This document shows positions 32,534-40,489 of a stretch of DNA of 47,023 nucleotides, in pieces (the stretch's first letter is position 1; each line of letters begins with the position of its first letter). The notes under the pieces are model-generated. The model worked only from the letters and a program-made list of their open reading frames with translations, made no database searches and had not been told where the DNA came from. This DNA comes from Firmicutes bacterium UBA5010 (GTDB lineage Bacteria > Bacillota > Clostridia > Tissierellales > Sedimentibacteraceae), in contig DGYI01000035.1 of NCBI GenBank assembly GCA_002396645.1, positions 129,321 to 176,343 of the forward strand, in the 5' to 3' direction. A program made the position numbers and the translations under genes.

Positions 32534-32806
32534 ATGTTTGGAGCCGATTTAGGAATGGTTCTGGTCTATTCAGCTTTAATAATGCTGGCTTTTATGCTTA
32601 TATGGATATTGCTGGTGCCGTTTAAGCTGTTCAACAAAATTTTAATAAATACAGCTCTCGGAATTGTATGTATTTTTGTATATAATCTTATCGCAGGTTT
32701 TGCCAAGTTTGATTTTATCGGAATAAATGAATTGACTGGACTCATTGTAGCTGTGTTGGGAGTTCCGGGTTTTATAGCAATAGTTATTATCAAAGCATTA
32801 ATTTAA
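32534..32806 (+). CDS. bofA: BofA-family membrane protein (pro-sigma-K processing inhibitor type)
   Basis: 90 residues with hydrophobic segments at about 8-28, 35-55 and 65-90. In Bacillus BofA holds back the SpoIVFB protease during sporulation. Position after recR and yaaL and the GINELTGLIVAVLGVPGFIAI tail match the family. ATG 32534 follows GGGGGGAG; an earlier in-frame ATG has no ribosome site. Presence alone does not prove that the organism forms spores. Confidence 0.8.
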   Translation: MFGADLGMVLVYSALIMLAFMLIWILLVPFKLFNKILINTALGIVCIFVYNLIAGFAKFDFIGINELTGLIVAVLGVPGFIAIVIIKALI

Positions 32807-32920
32807 AAATATCTTATTGTAATAACAGTGATAATTTGGTATTCTAATATATAATATGTTTATTAAAGTTTGCAAAAAATAACAATAAAATTATTTAAGC
32901 ATAAAGGGTTTGGAGTTCTT

Positions 32921-32935
32921 ATGCACTAAGTGCAT
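32921..32935 (+). promoter_or_regulatory. Mini-hairpin beside the ribosome site of the ArsR-type gene
   Basis: ATGCAC pairs with GTGCAT over TAA and touches GGAGG at 32936-32940. It shares the CAC-TAA-GTG core with the hydG hairpin, with different closing pairs. Confidence 0.5.
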
Positions 32936-32951
32936 GGAGGTAAAGGTAAAA

Positions 32952-34055
32952 ATGAAAATAAAATTTTTGAATAAAATAAACTATCACATGGAAGCTATTG
33001 CAATAATTTCTACATATGTAAGAAACGAATCTTATTATGAGAAAATCAAAGAGGGACTTAAACAAAAATATAATATTCCTATGGATAAATTAGATTCCTT
33101 GTATGAAGAAATATCTGACATCTATAACTATGTATCAAGCAAAATTGATACTCCAAGAGAAAAATTAGAATTTTATTTTTCAATAGAAGAAGATGATGAA
33201 GCTCCCAGCCTCGGATACCTTATTATGAGTTTTGCTTTAAGTGATGATGACCAAGATAGCATAGAAAGATTTTTACAACTATCAGCACGCCAAAAGATAG
33301 AAAAGTATATATATTTGTTAAATGAAAATACGGAGTGCAGTATATCAGATATTGATTACTCTAATTTTGACGAAAAATATTATGTTAATTATATAAACAA
33401 CTCCAATTTGGGTACTAATACAAAACTGAAATATATTTTATTGTATTACAACGTAGAGGAGTATATTAAAGAAGTATATGGGATTGTCCGCAAGGTTATA
33501 GAAATATTGAAGGAAAAGCAAGATATCCTTCAGTCAATAGCCGATGAATATCAAAAAATTATGTCTGAAGAAGTTGAGAAATATGGGGACAAGGTACTCG
33601 AAAATTACGATATAAAAGTATATAAGGATAAGGATTTAGTAATAAAACCTCTCATTGTAAGAGCTAATACTTTAATGCTGAAACCATGGTCTATAAACGA
33701 TGATGCAGAAGATATGAGCTTCAGAAAAGCATATATCGGTATTCATGTAAAGGTGTTGTTTGACTTGATAAATACCTACTTTATCAATGATGAAAAAATT
33801 ATTTCCACACTAAAAGCTTTAGGAGATAAAAGTAAGTTTGATATTTTAAAAAGCATTAAAGATAATCAGATGTATGGAGTAGAAATAGCTAAAAAGCTTA
33901 ATATTACAACAGCAACCGTATCTCATCATATGTCAAATTTATATAATCTTTCACTCATAAATTTTGTTACGGATAATAATAAAATAAATTATATGCTTAA
34001 TAAAAGCGCAATAGAAGAGTTGATAAAAGCACTCGAAAATATATTTCTTAATTAA
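32952..34055 (+). CDS. ArsR-type HTH regulator with a large unknown N-terminal domain
   Basis: 367 residues. Only the last 80 are recognisable: a winged HTH of ArsR type, STLKALGDKSKFDILKSI followed by GVEIAKKLNITTATVSHHMSNL. The first 270 residues are mainly helical, acidic and have no membrane segment; I do not recognise them, and a ligand- or partner-binding role is only a guess. ATG 32952 with GGAGG at 32936-32940 is preferred over a frame that starts inside the mini-hairpin region. The TIM-barrel gene follows by 39 bp and is probably in the same operon. Confidence 0.75.
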   Translation: MKIKFLNKINYHMEAIAIISTYVRNESYYEKIKEGLKQKYNIPMDKLDSLYEEISDIYNYVSSKIDTPREKLEFYFSIEEDDEAPSLGYLIMSFALSDDDQDSIERFLQLSARQKIEKYIYLLNENTECSISDIDYSNFDEKYYVNYINNSNLGTNTKLKYILLYYNVEEYIKEVYGIVRKVIEILKEKQDILQSIADEYQKIMSEEVEKYGDKVLENYDIKVYKDKDLVIKPLIVRANTLMLKPWSINDDAEDMSFRKAYIGIHVKVLFDLINTYFINDEKIISTLKALGDKSKFDILKSIKDNQMYGVEIAKKLNITTATVSHHMSNLYNLSLINFVTDNNKINYMLNKSAIEELIKALENIFLN

Positions 34056-34094
34056 TTAAGAAGTACAAGCTTGAAAGGAGGCATTGACACAAAA

Positions 34095-34898
34095 ATGCTT
34101 AATGATAAAACAATAAATATAGGAATGCCTTCTCTGATAGAATTAGATACTATAGAGGAAAATACAGAGCTGTGCAAAGAATTGGGGTTTAACTTTATAG
34201 AGCTGAACATGAACTTTCCGTATAATATGATAGATAAAATCGATCCGTCATATTTACGGAATTTAGCTATGAAAAATAATATTGAATTTACAATGCATAT
34301 GCCTGATGATGCAGATACAGCTTCCTTTTATGATGAAGTGAAAAAAGGATATTTAAAGCTGTTTATCGATACTATAAAATGGGCAAGAGAGTCAAATGTT
34401 AAGCTTTTAAATATGCATATAGCAAAAGGAGCATATATGACATTGCCCGATAAGAAAGTTTACATAAACGAAAAATATTCTGATGAATATATAAACAGTT
34501 TTTTAAATTCAATGAAAGTAATATCGGAAGCAGCTAAAAAGAACGAAATAATTGTCTGTATAGAAAACAGCAGTAATTTCGGACTTAATTATGTCCAAAA
34601 AATATTGGAAGAGTCATTTTTATTGGATAATATTTTTTTGACATGGGATGTGGGACATGATTATAGCAGCAATTATTCAGATAAAAAAACTATACTTAAT
34701 TATAAAAATAAAATAAGGCATATGCACCTGCATGATGCAAGTCGGAATAAAGATCATTTAGCCTTAAATGAGGGAGAACTCAACATAATTGAACATATAA
34801 ATTTTGCAAGTAATCACAAGCTGTCAATGCTGGTAGAAGTAAAATCTAAGGAGGCTTTAATTAAAAGCGTTCAATGGCTCAATAAGCGTTTAACATAA
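34095..34898 (+). CDS. Xylose isomerase-like TIM-barrel protein (sugar phosphate isomerase/epimerase or endonuclease IV fold)
   Basis: 267 residues. Metal-ligand type positions expected for the AP endonuclease 2 fold are visible: EFTMHMPDD, LLNMHIAKG, IVCIENSS, LTWDVGHD and RHMHLHDA. The substrate cannot be told. The chosen ATG lies 13 bases after GGAGG, which is long; an in-frame ATT closer to the site is a possible rare start. The last 20 bp overlap the 3' end of the opposite laccase-domain gene. Confidence 0.75.
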   Translation: MLNDKTINIGMPSLIELDTIEENTELCKELGFNFIELNMNFPYNMIDKIDPSYLRNLAMKNNIEFTMHMPDDADTASFYDEVKKGYLKLFIDTIKWARESNVKLLNMHIAKGAYMTLPDKKVYINEKYSDEYINSFLNSMKVISEAAKKNEIIVCIENSSNFGLNYVQKILEESFLLDNIFLTWDVGHDYSSNYSDKKTILNYKNKIRHMHLHDASRNKDHLALNEGELNIIEHINFASNHKLSMLVEVKSKEALIKSVQWLNKRLT

Positions 34899-35706
34899 TA
34901 ACCGCTGCCATCGTTCCTCTTTTTCCCTTTTGACCCCTGTGTGAAAAGAATTTTTCCGTATTGCATTTTGTGCAAATGTTCATATTTTCAATATTATCCT
35001 TTTTTACTCCGCATTTTATCAACATATATTCATTAATTGACCATAAATCAATATATGACTTTTCACCTATACTATACATAAATTTTTTATACTCTTGATT
35101 CTCATTCAAAAATAAATCTCTTACGTCCTCATCAACCTCAAAGCAGCTTTGACATAGCGAAGGTCCTATAGATACAATTATATCACCTGCATTTGATTTG
35201 AAATTATATGTGAATTTATATATCATTTCTCTTGCTATTTCGTATAAAGTTCCTTTCCAGCCAGAATGAGCAACGCCAACAACTCCATTTTTCGGATCAT
35301 AGAAAAATAGCGGCACACAGTCTGCGTGTGTTGTTACAAGCGCAATCTTTTTTTCATTCGTTATTAATCCGTCTACATCTCTGTAGTCTCTTTTTATCGT
35401 TATACCTTTTCCCTTATCAATCGAGCTGACAATTCGTATGTTATTCGTGTGCGTCTGAAAGCTTGTTACAAAATCACCGTCTTCAATGCCGATGCTTTGG
35501 GCAAGAATGTGGTAATTTTGCATCACATTTTGCAAATCATCATCTGTACCTAAACCTAAATTCAGTGATTCATAAGGTCCCTGGCTTATTCCTCCGAGTC
35601 TTGTTGTAAAACAGTGAAAAATCTCATCGAATTTATTCAGGTTCGGTGATGTAAAATATTCGAGTTTTCCGTTTTTATTTATCTCATATGCCATAATTAT
35701 GCCCAT
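34879..35706 (-). CDS. pgeF: Laccase-domain purine nucleoside phosphorylase-like protein (YlmD/YfiH family)
   Basis: 275 residues. The zinc-binding His-Cys-His set is in THADCVPLFF and GVAHSGWKGT, with GPSLCQSCFEV and the C-terminal FFSHRGQKGKRG block. Members act on purine nucleosides (adenosine, inosine) in the cytoplasm; an editing role in peptidoglycan synthesis is also reported for the family. Start uncertain: ATG at 35706 or 35694, neither with a strong ribosome site. It is convergent with, and overlaps, the TIM-barrel gene. Confidence 0.88.
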   Translation of the reverse strand: MGIIMAYEINKNGKLEYFTSPNLNKFDEIFHCFTTRLGGISQGPYESLNLGLGTDDDLQNVMQNYHILAQSIGIEDGDFVTSFQTHTNNIRIVSSIDKGKGITIKRDYRDVDGLITNEKKIALVTTHADCVPLFFYDPKNGVVGVAHSGWKGTLYEIAREMIYKFTYNFKSNAGDIIVSIGPSLCQSCFEVDEDVRDLFLNENQEYKKFMYSIGEKSYIDLWSINEYMLIKCGVKKDNIENMNICTKCNTEKFFSHRGQKGKRGTMAAVIMLNAY

Positions 35707-35796
35707 CTTTTCTTATTATTTTTATTTCTCTAAGTCTTTAATTCAGGTAATCCAATATTTATATTATAATCAATAAATGCTGAAATTACTATAATT

Positions 35797-35818
35797 ATTT
35801 GAGTTTGACAACTCAAAT
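35797..35818. promoter_or_regulatory. 9 bp inverted repeat over a -35 box upstream of degV
   Basis: ATTTGAGTT and AACTCAAAT flank TGAC; TTGACA at 35805-35810 lies within. A -10 (TACATT) is found at a short 15 bp spacing. The half-sites resemble FabT-type operators but the spacing is one base longer, so the regulator is open. Confidence 0.5.
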
Positions 35819-35889
35819 TAATATATACATTTGTGCTCTCATATGATATATTTATAATATATTTAAATATGTGAAAAGGAGTTAGTTTT

Positions 35890-36762
35890 ATGCGTGATTA
35901 TGTAATTATAACAGATTCAACAACTGACCTTACAACAGAGCTTATAAAAGAACTTGATATAACTGTAATACCAATGGAATTTAACATTGACGGTAAAAGC
36001 TTCTTAAACTATTCAGATGAAAGAGATATCAGCTATAAAAACTTTTATGATGATTTACGAAACGGAAAAAGCTCAACAACCTCTCTGATTAACTCAGCTG
36101 CATTTACTGAATTGTTTGAACCTATATTGAGAAACGGAAAAGATATTTTGTACATAGCATTTTCTTCAGGATTAAGCGGAACATATAACTCTTCATGTAT
36201 TGCTGCACAAACTCTGAGTGAAGAATATTCGGACAGTAAAATTTATATAGTTGATTCATTATCGGCATCTATGGGTGAAGGACTTTTGGTATATCATGCC
36301 GCTAATAAGAAAAATGCAGGCATGGATATAGATGAACTGAGAGACTGGGTTGAAGATAATAAACTTAAATTATGTCATTGGTTTACAGTAGATGATTTAC
36401 ACCATTTAAAAAGAGGAGGAAGACTGTCCTCTGCTGCGGCAATAGTAGGAACAATGCTCAGTATTAAACCTGTTTTGCATGTAGACAATGAAGGACATCT
36501 TATTCCGGTAGAAAAGGTAAGAGGCAGGAAGCTGTCAATCACTTCTTTACTTAAAATGATGGAAAAAACGGTAACTAAACCGGAAGAGCAGACAATCTTC
36601 ATAAGTCACGGAGACTGCATAGAAGATGCTGAGTATCTTGCGAAATTAATAAAAGAGAAGTTAAATGTAAAAGATATTAAAATAAACTACATAGGACCTG
36701 TTATAGGTTCGCATTCGGGACCGGGAACAGTAGCATTGTTTTTCTTAGGTACGGAAAGATAG
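35890..36762 (+). CDS. DegV-family fatty-acid-binding protein (FakB-like)
   Basis: 290 residues, full length. DegV proteins bind one fatty acid and, in many Firmicutes, present it to the kinase FakA. The N-terminal IITDSTTDL, the STTSLINSAAF block and SSGLSGTYNS are the family's ligand-site motifs, followed by VDSLSASMGEG and FTVDDLHHLKRGGRLS. The ATG follows AAAAGGAG. No FakA gene is nearby. Confidence 0.92.
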   Translation: MRDYVIITDSTTDLTTELIKELDITVIPMEFNIDGKSFLNYSDERDISYKNFYDDLRNGKSSTTSLINSAAFTELFEPILRNGKDILYIAFSSGLSGTYNSSCIAAQTLSEEYSDSKIYIVDSLSASMGEGLLVYHAANKKNAGMDIDELRDWVEDNKLKLCHWFTVDDLHHLKRGGRLSSAAAIVGTMLSIKPVLHVDNEGHLIPVEKVRGRKLSITSLLKMMEKTVTKPEEQTIFISHGDCIEDAEYLAKLIKEKLNVKDIKINYIGPVIGSHSGPGTVALFFLGTER

Positions 36763-36819
36763 ATTTTGTGTAAATAAATTGCAAAGTCTCAAACATTGCT
36801 TGAGGCTTTAGAGGCAGCT

Positions 36820-37911
36820 ATGAGAAAAAAGTTGAAGAAAATAATATTTATATTGTTGATTGCTATCATTTTAATTACGGTAATTGTAATCAGCTTTAAA
36901 ATGATTCAGTTGAACAAATTGAAGAAAATGAGCTCTGATGATATGATTCAGTATGTGACTCATAATGATGAAGATATAAAAATATCTGTTGCTGTAATAA
37001 AGGATGGACAAGTAAGTTATCAAGTATATGGCAAAAATGCCGAAATGTCAGATAATAAAAAATATGACTATGAAATCGGGTCAATAACTAAAACTTTTGT
37101 AACGCTTCTGACTTCTAAAGCCATAGAGGAAGGAAAACTTGATATAGATTCCTCTATAAGCAAATACTTAGAGATTGATTCCGATAAGTATTATCCGACA
37201 ATAAAAAGATTAGTTACACATACAAGCGGATATAAAAGTCATTACCTTAATAAACAGATGATAGATAATTTTATAAAAGCTCAGGATAATGATTTTTATA
37301 ATATTTCTAAAGATGAAGTGCAAAGTAAAATAAAGGATATTGTATTAAAGGACAAAGACTATAATTTTAAATATTCTAATTTTGGTATATCTGTACTCGG
37401 ACTTGCATTGGAAAAGATATATGATGAAGGCTTTATTTCTCTTATGGATAATTTTATTGTTGAAGAATTAGGACTTCAAAATACTAAGGTTGCAATAAGT
37501 ACAGGGAATTTGAACGGATATTGGAATTGGAAAAATAATGATGCCTATATTCCGGCGGGTGCAATTATTTCTAATATTGAAGATATGGCAAAATATTTGG
37601 ATTTTTATCTTAATGCTAAAAAAGCATATGTTGTTAATACCTATAAAAGTCTGAAGAAGATAAATGCGAATAATTTTGTTTATGAAAAAATGGGCATCCG
37701 AATGGATGAAATAGGTATGGGATGGATTATAGATACTCAAAGTAATATTGTTTGGCATAACGGAGCAACCAGCAATTTTAACAGTTATATAGGATTTAAC
37801 AAGGATGAGAATATAGGTGTTGTTATACTTGCCAATATATCTCCTGATAAAAAAATACCGATGACCGTTATAGGTCCTCAAATTATGAAAGAATTGATGT
37901 CTTCAGACTAA
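36820..37911 (+). CDS. Membrane-anchored serine beta-lactamase-like hydrolase
   Basis: 363 residues. A lysine-rich N-terminus and one hydrophobic helix (about 8-26) anchor it so that the catalytic domain is outside. Class C type motifs are present: S-x-x-K in GSITKTF, Y-x-N in KYSNFGI and H-N-G in VWHNGATSNF. The group includes D-aminopeptidases, esterases and penicillin-binding proteins, so antibiotic resistance should not be assumed. The ribosome site is poor (TAGAGG). The short gap from degV holds a CTCAA/TTGAG hairpin at 36785-36806. Confidence 0.8.
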   Translation: MRKKLKKIIFILLIAIILITVIVISFKMIQLNKLKKMSSDDMIQYVTHNDEDIKISVAVIKDGQVSYQVYGKNAEMSDNKKYDYEIGSITKTFVTLLTSKAIEEGKLDIDSSISKYLEIDSDKYYPTIKRLVTHTSGYKSHYLNKQMIDNFIKAQDNDFYNISKDEVQSKIKDIVLKDKDYNFKYSNFGISVLGLALEKIYDEGFISLMDNFIVEELGLQNTKVAISTGNLNGYWNWKNNDAYIPAGAIISNIEDMAKYLDFYLNAKKAYVVNTYKSLKKINANNFVYEKMGIRMDEIGMGWIIDTQSNIVWHNGATSNFNSYIGFNKDENIGVVILANISPDKKIPMTVIGPQIMKELMSSD

Positions 37912-37941
37912 TATATACTTTATTAAACTAAGGGTGATTTT

Positions 37942-39738
37942 ATGGATTTGTTAAGCGTAAAGGATAATGTTCAGAAAACCGCTGAAGCTATAGCCAGTGT
38001 TATAGGCGTTGATGTAACAGTTACAGACGATAATCTGGTAAGAATTGCGGGAACAGGTAAATATAGATTATCAATCGGGGAAAAGCTCAATGAGAGAGGT
38101 ATCTTTGCTTATTGTCTGAAAAATAACGTATCCTATTTAGTCAGAAACCCTAAAGAGGATGAAGTGTGCAAGGTCTGTGGAAATGAGGACTGCTCAGAAT
38201 ACGCGGAAATGGCTGCTCCGATAAGCATAAACAATAAAGCTTGCGGGGTAATCGGATTAATTGCATTTGACGAAAATCAGAAAAATCTCTTATTGAAAAA
38301 TGAAAATAATATAATGGATTTTCTTGATAAAATGGCAAAGCTTATAGCATCTCAAATTATTGAAAAGAAGAAGTCAAATGAAATAAAGCTTCTTATATCA
38401 CAGCTCCAAGCCGTAATAAACGTTATTGAAAAATCAGTAATCATAACCGATTGCAGCGGTAAAATAGAGTATTATAACACCAAAGCTGACAGCTTATTTA
38501 ATATAAAGCTCTTAAACCATAAAAATATAAATGAAATTTTGCTTGATATTGATGTATGTGAGATGTTTAAAAGCGAAAAAGAAATATATAATAAGGAGTT
38601 CAGCTACGAGGACAGTATAAGCTCATTCAGAGGAATTATAAATGCCAAGCTGTATTTTAAAGATGAGAACTCCGATGAAATCGAAGCTGCTGTGTTTATA
38701 ATTGAAGAGCTAAGACAAATTATATCATCGGCAAGAAATATTATCAGTGCCAATATTGTAACTGAATTTAATAATATTAAGCATGTAAGCAAAAAAATGG
38801 ACAATGTAATATCCTTAGCTAAAAAGGCATCTCAAACCGATTCAACGGTTCTTATAACAGGAGAAAGCGGAACGGGCAAGGAACTTTTTGCAAGAGCATT
38901 ACACTATGACAGCAGCAGAAAAAAGGAAGCATTTTTAGCTATAAATTGCAGCGCTATACCTGAGAATTTATTTGAAAGTGAATTATTCGGCTATGAAGAA
39001 GGAGCATATACAGGAGCATTAAAAGGAGGGCATCCGGGCAAATTTGAACTTGCTCATAAGGGAACACTGCTTTTGGATGAGATAGGCGATATGCCTTTAA
39101 ATCTTCAGCCAAAGCTTTTAAGAGTCCTGCAAGATGGCAAGGTTATGAGAATTTGCGGAAAAGCATATATTGATGTTGATGTAAGAATAATAGCCTCAAC
39201 AAACTGCAATCTTGAAGAAAAGGTTAAAAACAAAGAATTCAGAGAGGACTTATATTACAGATTAAATGTTATACCTATAAATATACCTCCGCTCAGAGAA
39301 AGAGCGGAGGATATAGAGCTTCTTGCCAAGTATTTCATAAATAAATTTTCCTGCAAACTTAATAAAAAGGTAGAAAATATAAGCGGTGATGCTCTGAATT
39401 TAATAAAAGGCTATTGCTGGAGCGGCAATGTAAGAGAGCTTGAAAATGCAATAGAATACGCCGTTAATATGACAGATAAGACATATATAGATTCTGACAG
39501 TCTGCCTCATAAGCTTAAAAATACAAAGTATGAAAATATCAAAAGTGATTATGCGATTGATAAAACTTTGCACACCATTGAAGAATTGGAGCGCAATGAG
39601 ATTAAAAAGGCGATAAAGCTATACGGATTAGCTGATGTAAACAGAATATGCGAAGAAATAGGCATAAGCAGAGCAAGCTTTTACAGGAAAATAAAAAAAT
39701 ATAACTTAATTTCTAATGAAACTTTAATAAATGACTAA
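37942..39738 (+). CDS. Sigma-54-dependent transcriptional activator
   Basis: 598 residues. Residues 1-150 form a GAF-like sensing domain with a cysteine cluster C76, C79 and C84 (CKVCGNEDC) plus C58 and C101. A PAS domain follows at about 155-260 (IITDCSGKIEYYN). The AAA+ core has Walker A GESGTGKE near 309 and the sigma-54 contact loop as GAYTGA near 353 instead of GAFTGA; Walker B is LLLDEIGDM. A Fis-type HTH ends the protein (VNRICEEIGISRASFYRKIKK). No -24/-12 promoter is obvious beside it, so its target lies elsewhere. Confidence 0.92.
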   Translation: MDLLSVKDNVQKTAEAIASVIGVDVTVTDDNLVRIAGTGKYRLSIGEKLNERGIFAYCLKNNVSYLVRNPKEDEVCKVCGNEDCSEYAEMAAPISINNKACGVIGLIAFDENQKNLLLKNENNIMDFLDKMAKLIASQIIEKKKSNEIKLLISQLQAVINVIEKSVIITDCSGKIEYYNTKADSLFNIKLLNHKNINEILLDIDVCEMFKSEKEIYNKEFSYEDSISSFRGIINAKLYFKDENSDEIEAAVFIIEELRQIISSARNIISANIVTEFNNIKHVSKKMDNVISLAKKASQTDSTVLITGESGTGKELFARALHYDSSRKKEAFLAINCSAIPENLFESELFGYEEGAYTGALKGGHPGKFELAHKGTLLLDEIGDMPLNLQPKLLRVLQDGKVMRICGKAYIDVDVRIIASTNCNLEEKVKNKEFREDLYYRLNVIPINIPPLRERAEDIELLAKYFINKFSCKLNKKVENISGDALNLIKGYCWSGNVRELENAIEYAVNMTDKTYIDSDSLPHKLKNTKYENIKSDYAIDKTLHTIEELERNEIKKAIKLYGLADVNRICEEIGISRASFYRKIKKYNLISNETLIND

Positions 39739-39790
39739 TTAAATTCAAATATTTTTGTACTATTATAATAATACCGTTAGGTATTGTTAA

Positions 39791-39816
39791 ATGTTTCAGA
39801 CATGGATTGAAACTAT
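39791..39816 (+). repeat. ATG-stem-ACTAT mini-hairpin, copy 6
   Basis: GTTTCA pairs with TGAAAC over a nine-base loop, flanked by AT and TAT, 30 bp before the start of the small membrane protein. No clear terminator is seen between the sigma-54 activator and this gene. Confidence 0.5.
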
Positions 39817-39847
39817 GACGGTATAAATATTTGGAGGGAAATAAGTT

Positions 39848-40078
39848 ATGAATATAATAATAGGACTTTTTTTATTCTTTCTTTTTATAGGAATTGCATT
39901 AAAGGCAGGAGTATTGTTTTTTAAAATAATATTTACAGTACTGGGACTTATAATCGGAGGCTCTGTTGTTCTTATGCTATTGCCCTTAGGACTCGGATTA
40001 GGACTTATACTCCTTGTACCGGCAATTTTAATAGGTATAATAGTGTCTATATTTAAGTGCATAGCGTTTATATTATAA
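39848..40078 (+). CDS. Small two-helix membrane protein of unknown function
   Basis: 76 residues, almost wholly hydrophobic, with two or three membrane segments (about 2-20, 26-50 and 52-75), many glycines and leucines (LPLGLGLGLILLVP). It somewhat resembles BofA-like or phage-shock-type small membrane proteins, but I do not assign it. The ATG follows GGAGGG. Its last four codons and stop are the first unit of a 19-20 bp tandem repeat. Confidence 0.65.
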   Translation: MNIIIGLFLFFLFIGIALKAGVLFFKIIFTVLGLIIGGSVVLMLLPLGLGLGLILLVPAILIGIIVSIFKCIAFIL

Positions 40079-40130
40079 CTGCACGTTTATTCTATAACCG
40101 CAGCGTTTATATTATAACCTCACGTTTATA
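40065..40130 (+). repeat. 19-20 bp tandem repeat starting inside the small membrane-protein gene
   Basis: Units start at 40065, 40084, 40104 and 40123 (the last partial), each beginning CGTTTAT and continuing into TATAAC. Unit 1 includes the gene's stop codon, as in the recR repeat. Confidence 0.75.
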
Positions 40131-40143
40131 AAAATATTTTTTA

Positions 40144-40172
40144 TTGACAAATTATAATATATTCTGTATAGT
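40144..40172 (+). promoter_or_regulatory. Promoter of metG
   Basis: TTGACA, 17 bp, TATAGT at 40167-40172. Transcription would start near 40179, at the 5' end of the T-box leader. Confidence 0.8.
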
Positions 40173-40178
40173 TTTAGT

Positions 40179-40470
40179 ATTAAATACAAACAATATTTAA
40201 AAGCTGTGAAAAGAAGAGTATTTTTAGATAAAACCATTAGAGAGCTGTGTTTGGTGAAAATCAGCGGCGGAGTCTGAGAAGAAGATGGACTTGGAGCTTA
40301 ATGCCTGAATATTTTAGGGTGTTACGGTTGCAACCGTTATATTGCCAAGGTTTCAACAAATTCAGAATAAATTTGCTGAAACTTATAGAGGTATAAATCG
40401 TGAGATTTATACGAATAAGAGTGGTAACACGATATTGTCGTCTCTTAGCCTTTGGGCTGAGAGACTTATT
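40179..40470 (+). promoter_or_regulatory. T-box leader of metG, methionine specifier
   Basis: A candidate specifier codon ATG is at 40285-40287 in GAAGATGGAC, as expected for tRNA-Met. The T-box core AAGAGTGGTAACACG is at 40417-40431. The antiterminator pairs AAGAG and ACG with CGTCTCTT around the bulge TGGTAAC, whose TGGT pairs with the tRNA ACCA end. The competing terminator is GTCTCTTAGCC (40440-40450) with GGCTGAGAGAC (40455-40465) plus T-rich DNA. Uncharged tRNA-Met should allow metG transcription. Confidence 0.88.
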
Positions 40471-40489
40471 TATTTTAGGAGGATTTATT

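Noticed and set aside
36820..37911. Calling the serine hydrolase an antibiotic-resistance beta-lactamase
   Set aside because: The S-x-x-K, Y-x-N and H-N-G motifs are shared with peptidases and esterases, and nothing in the context points to resistance.
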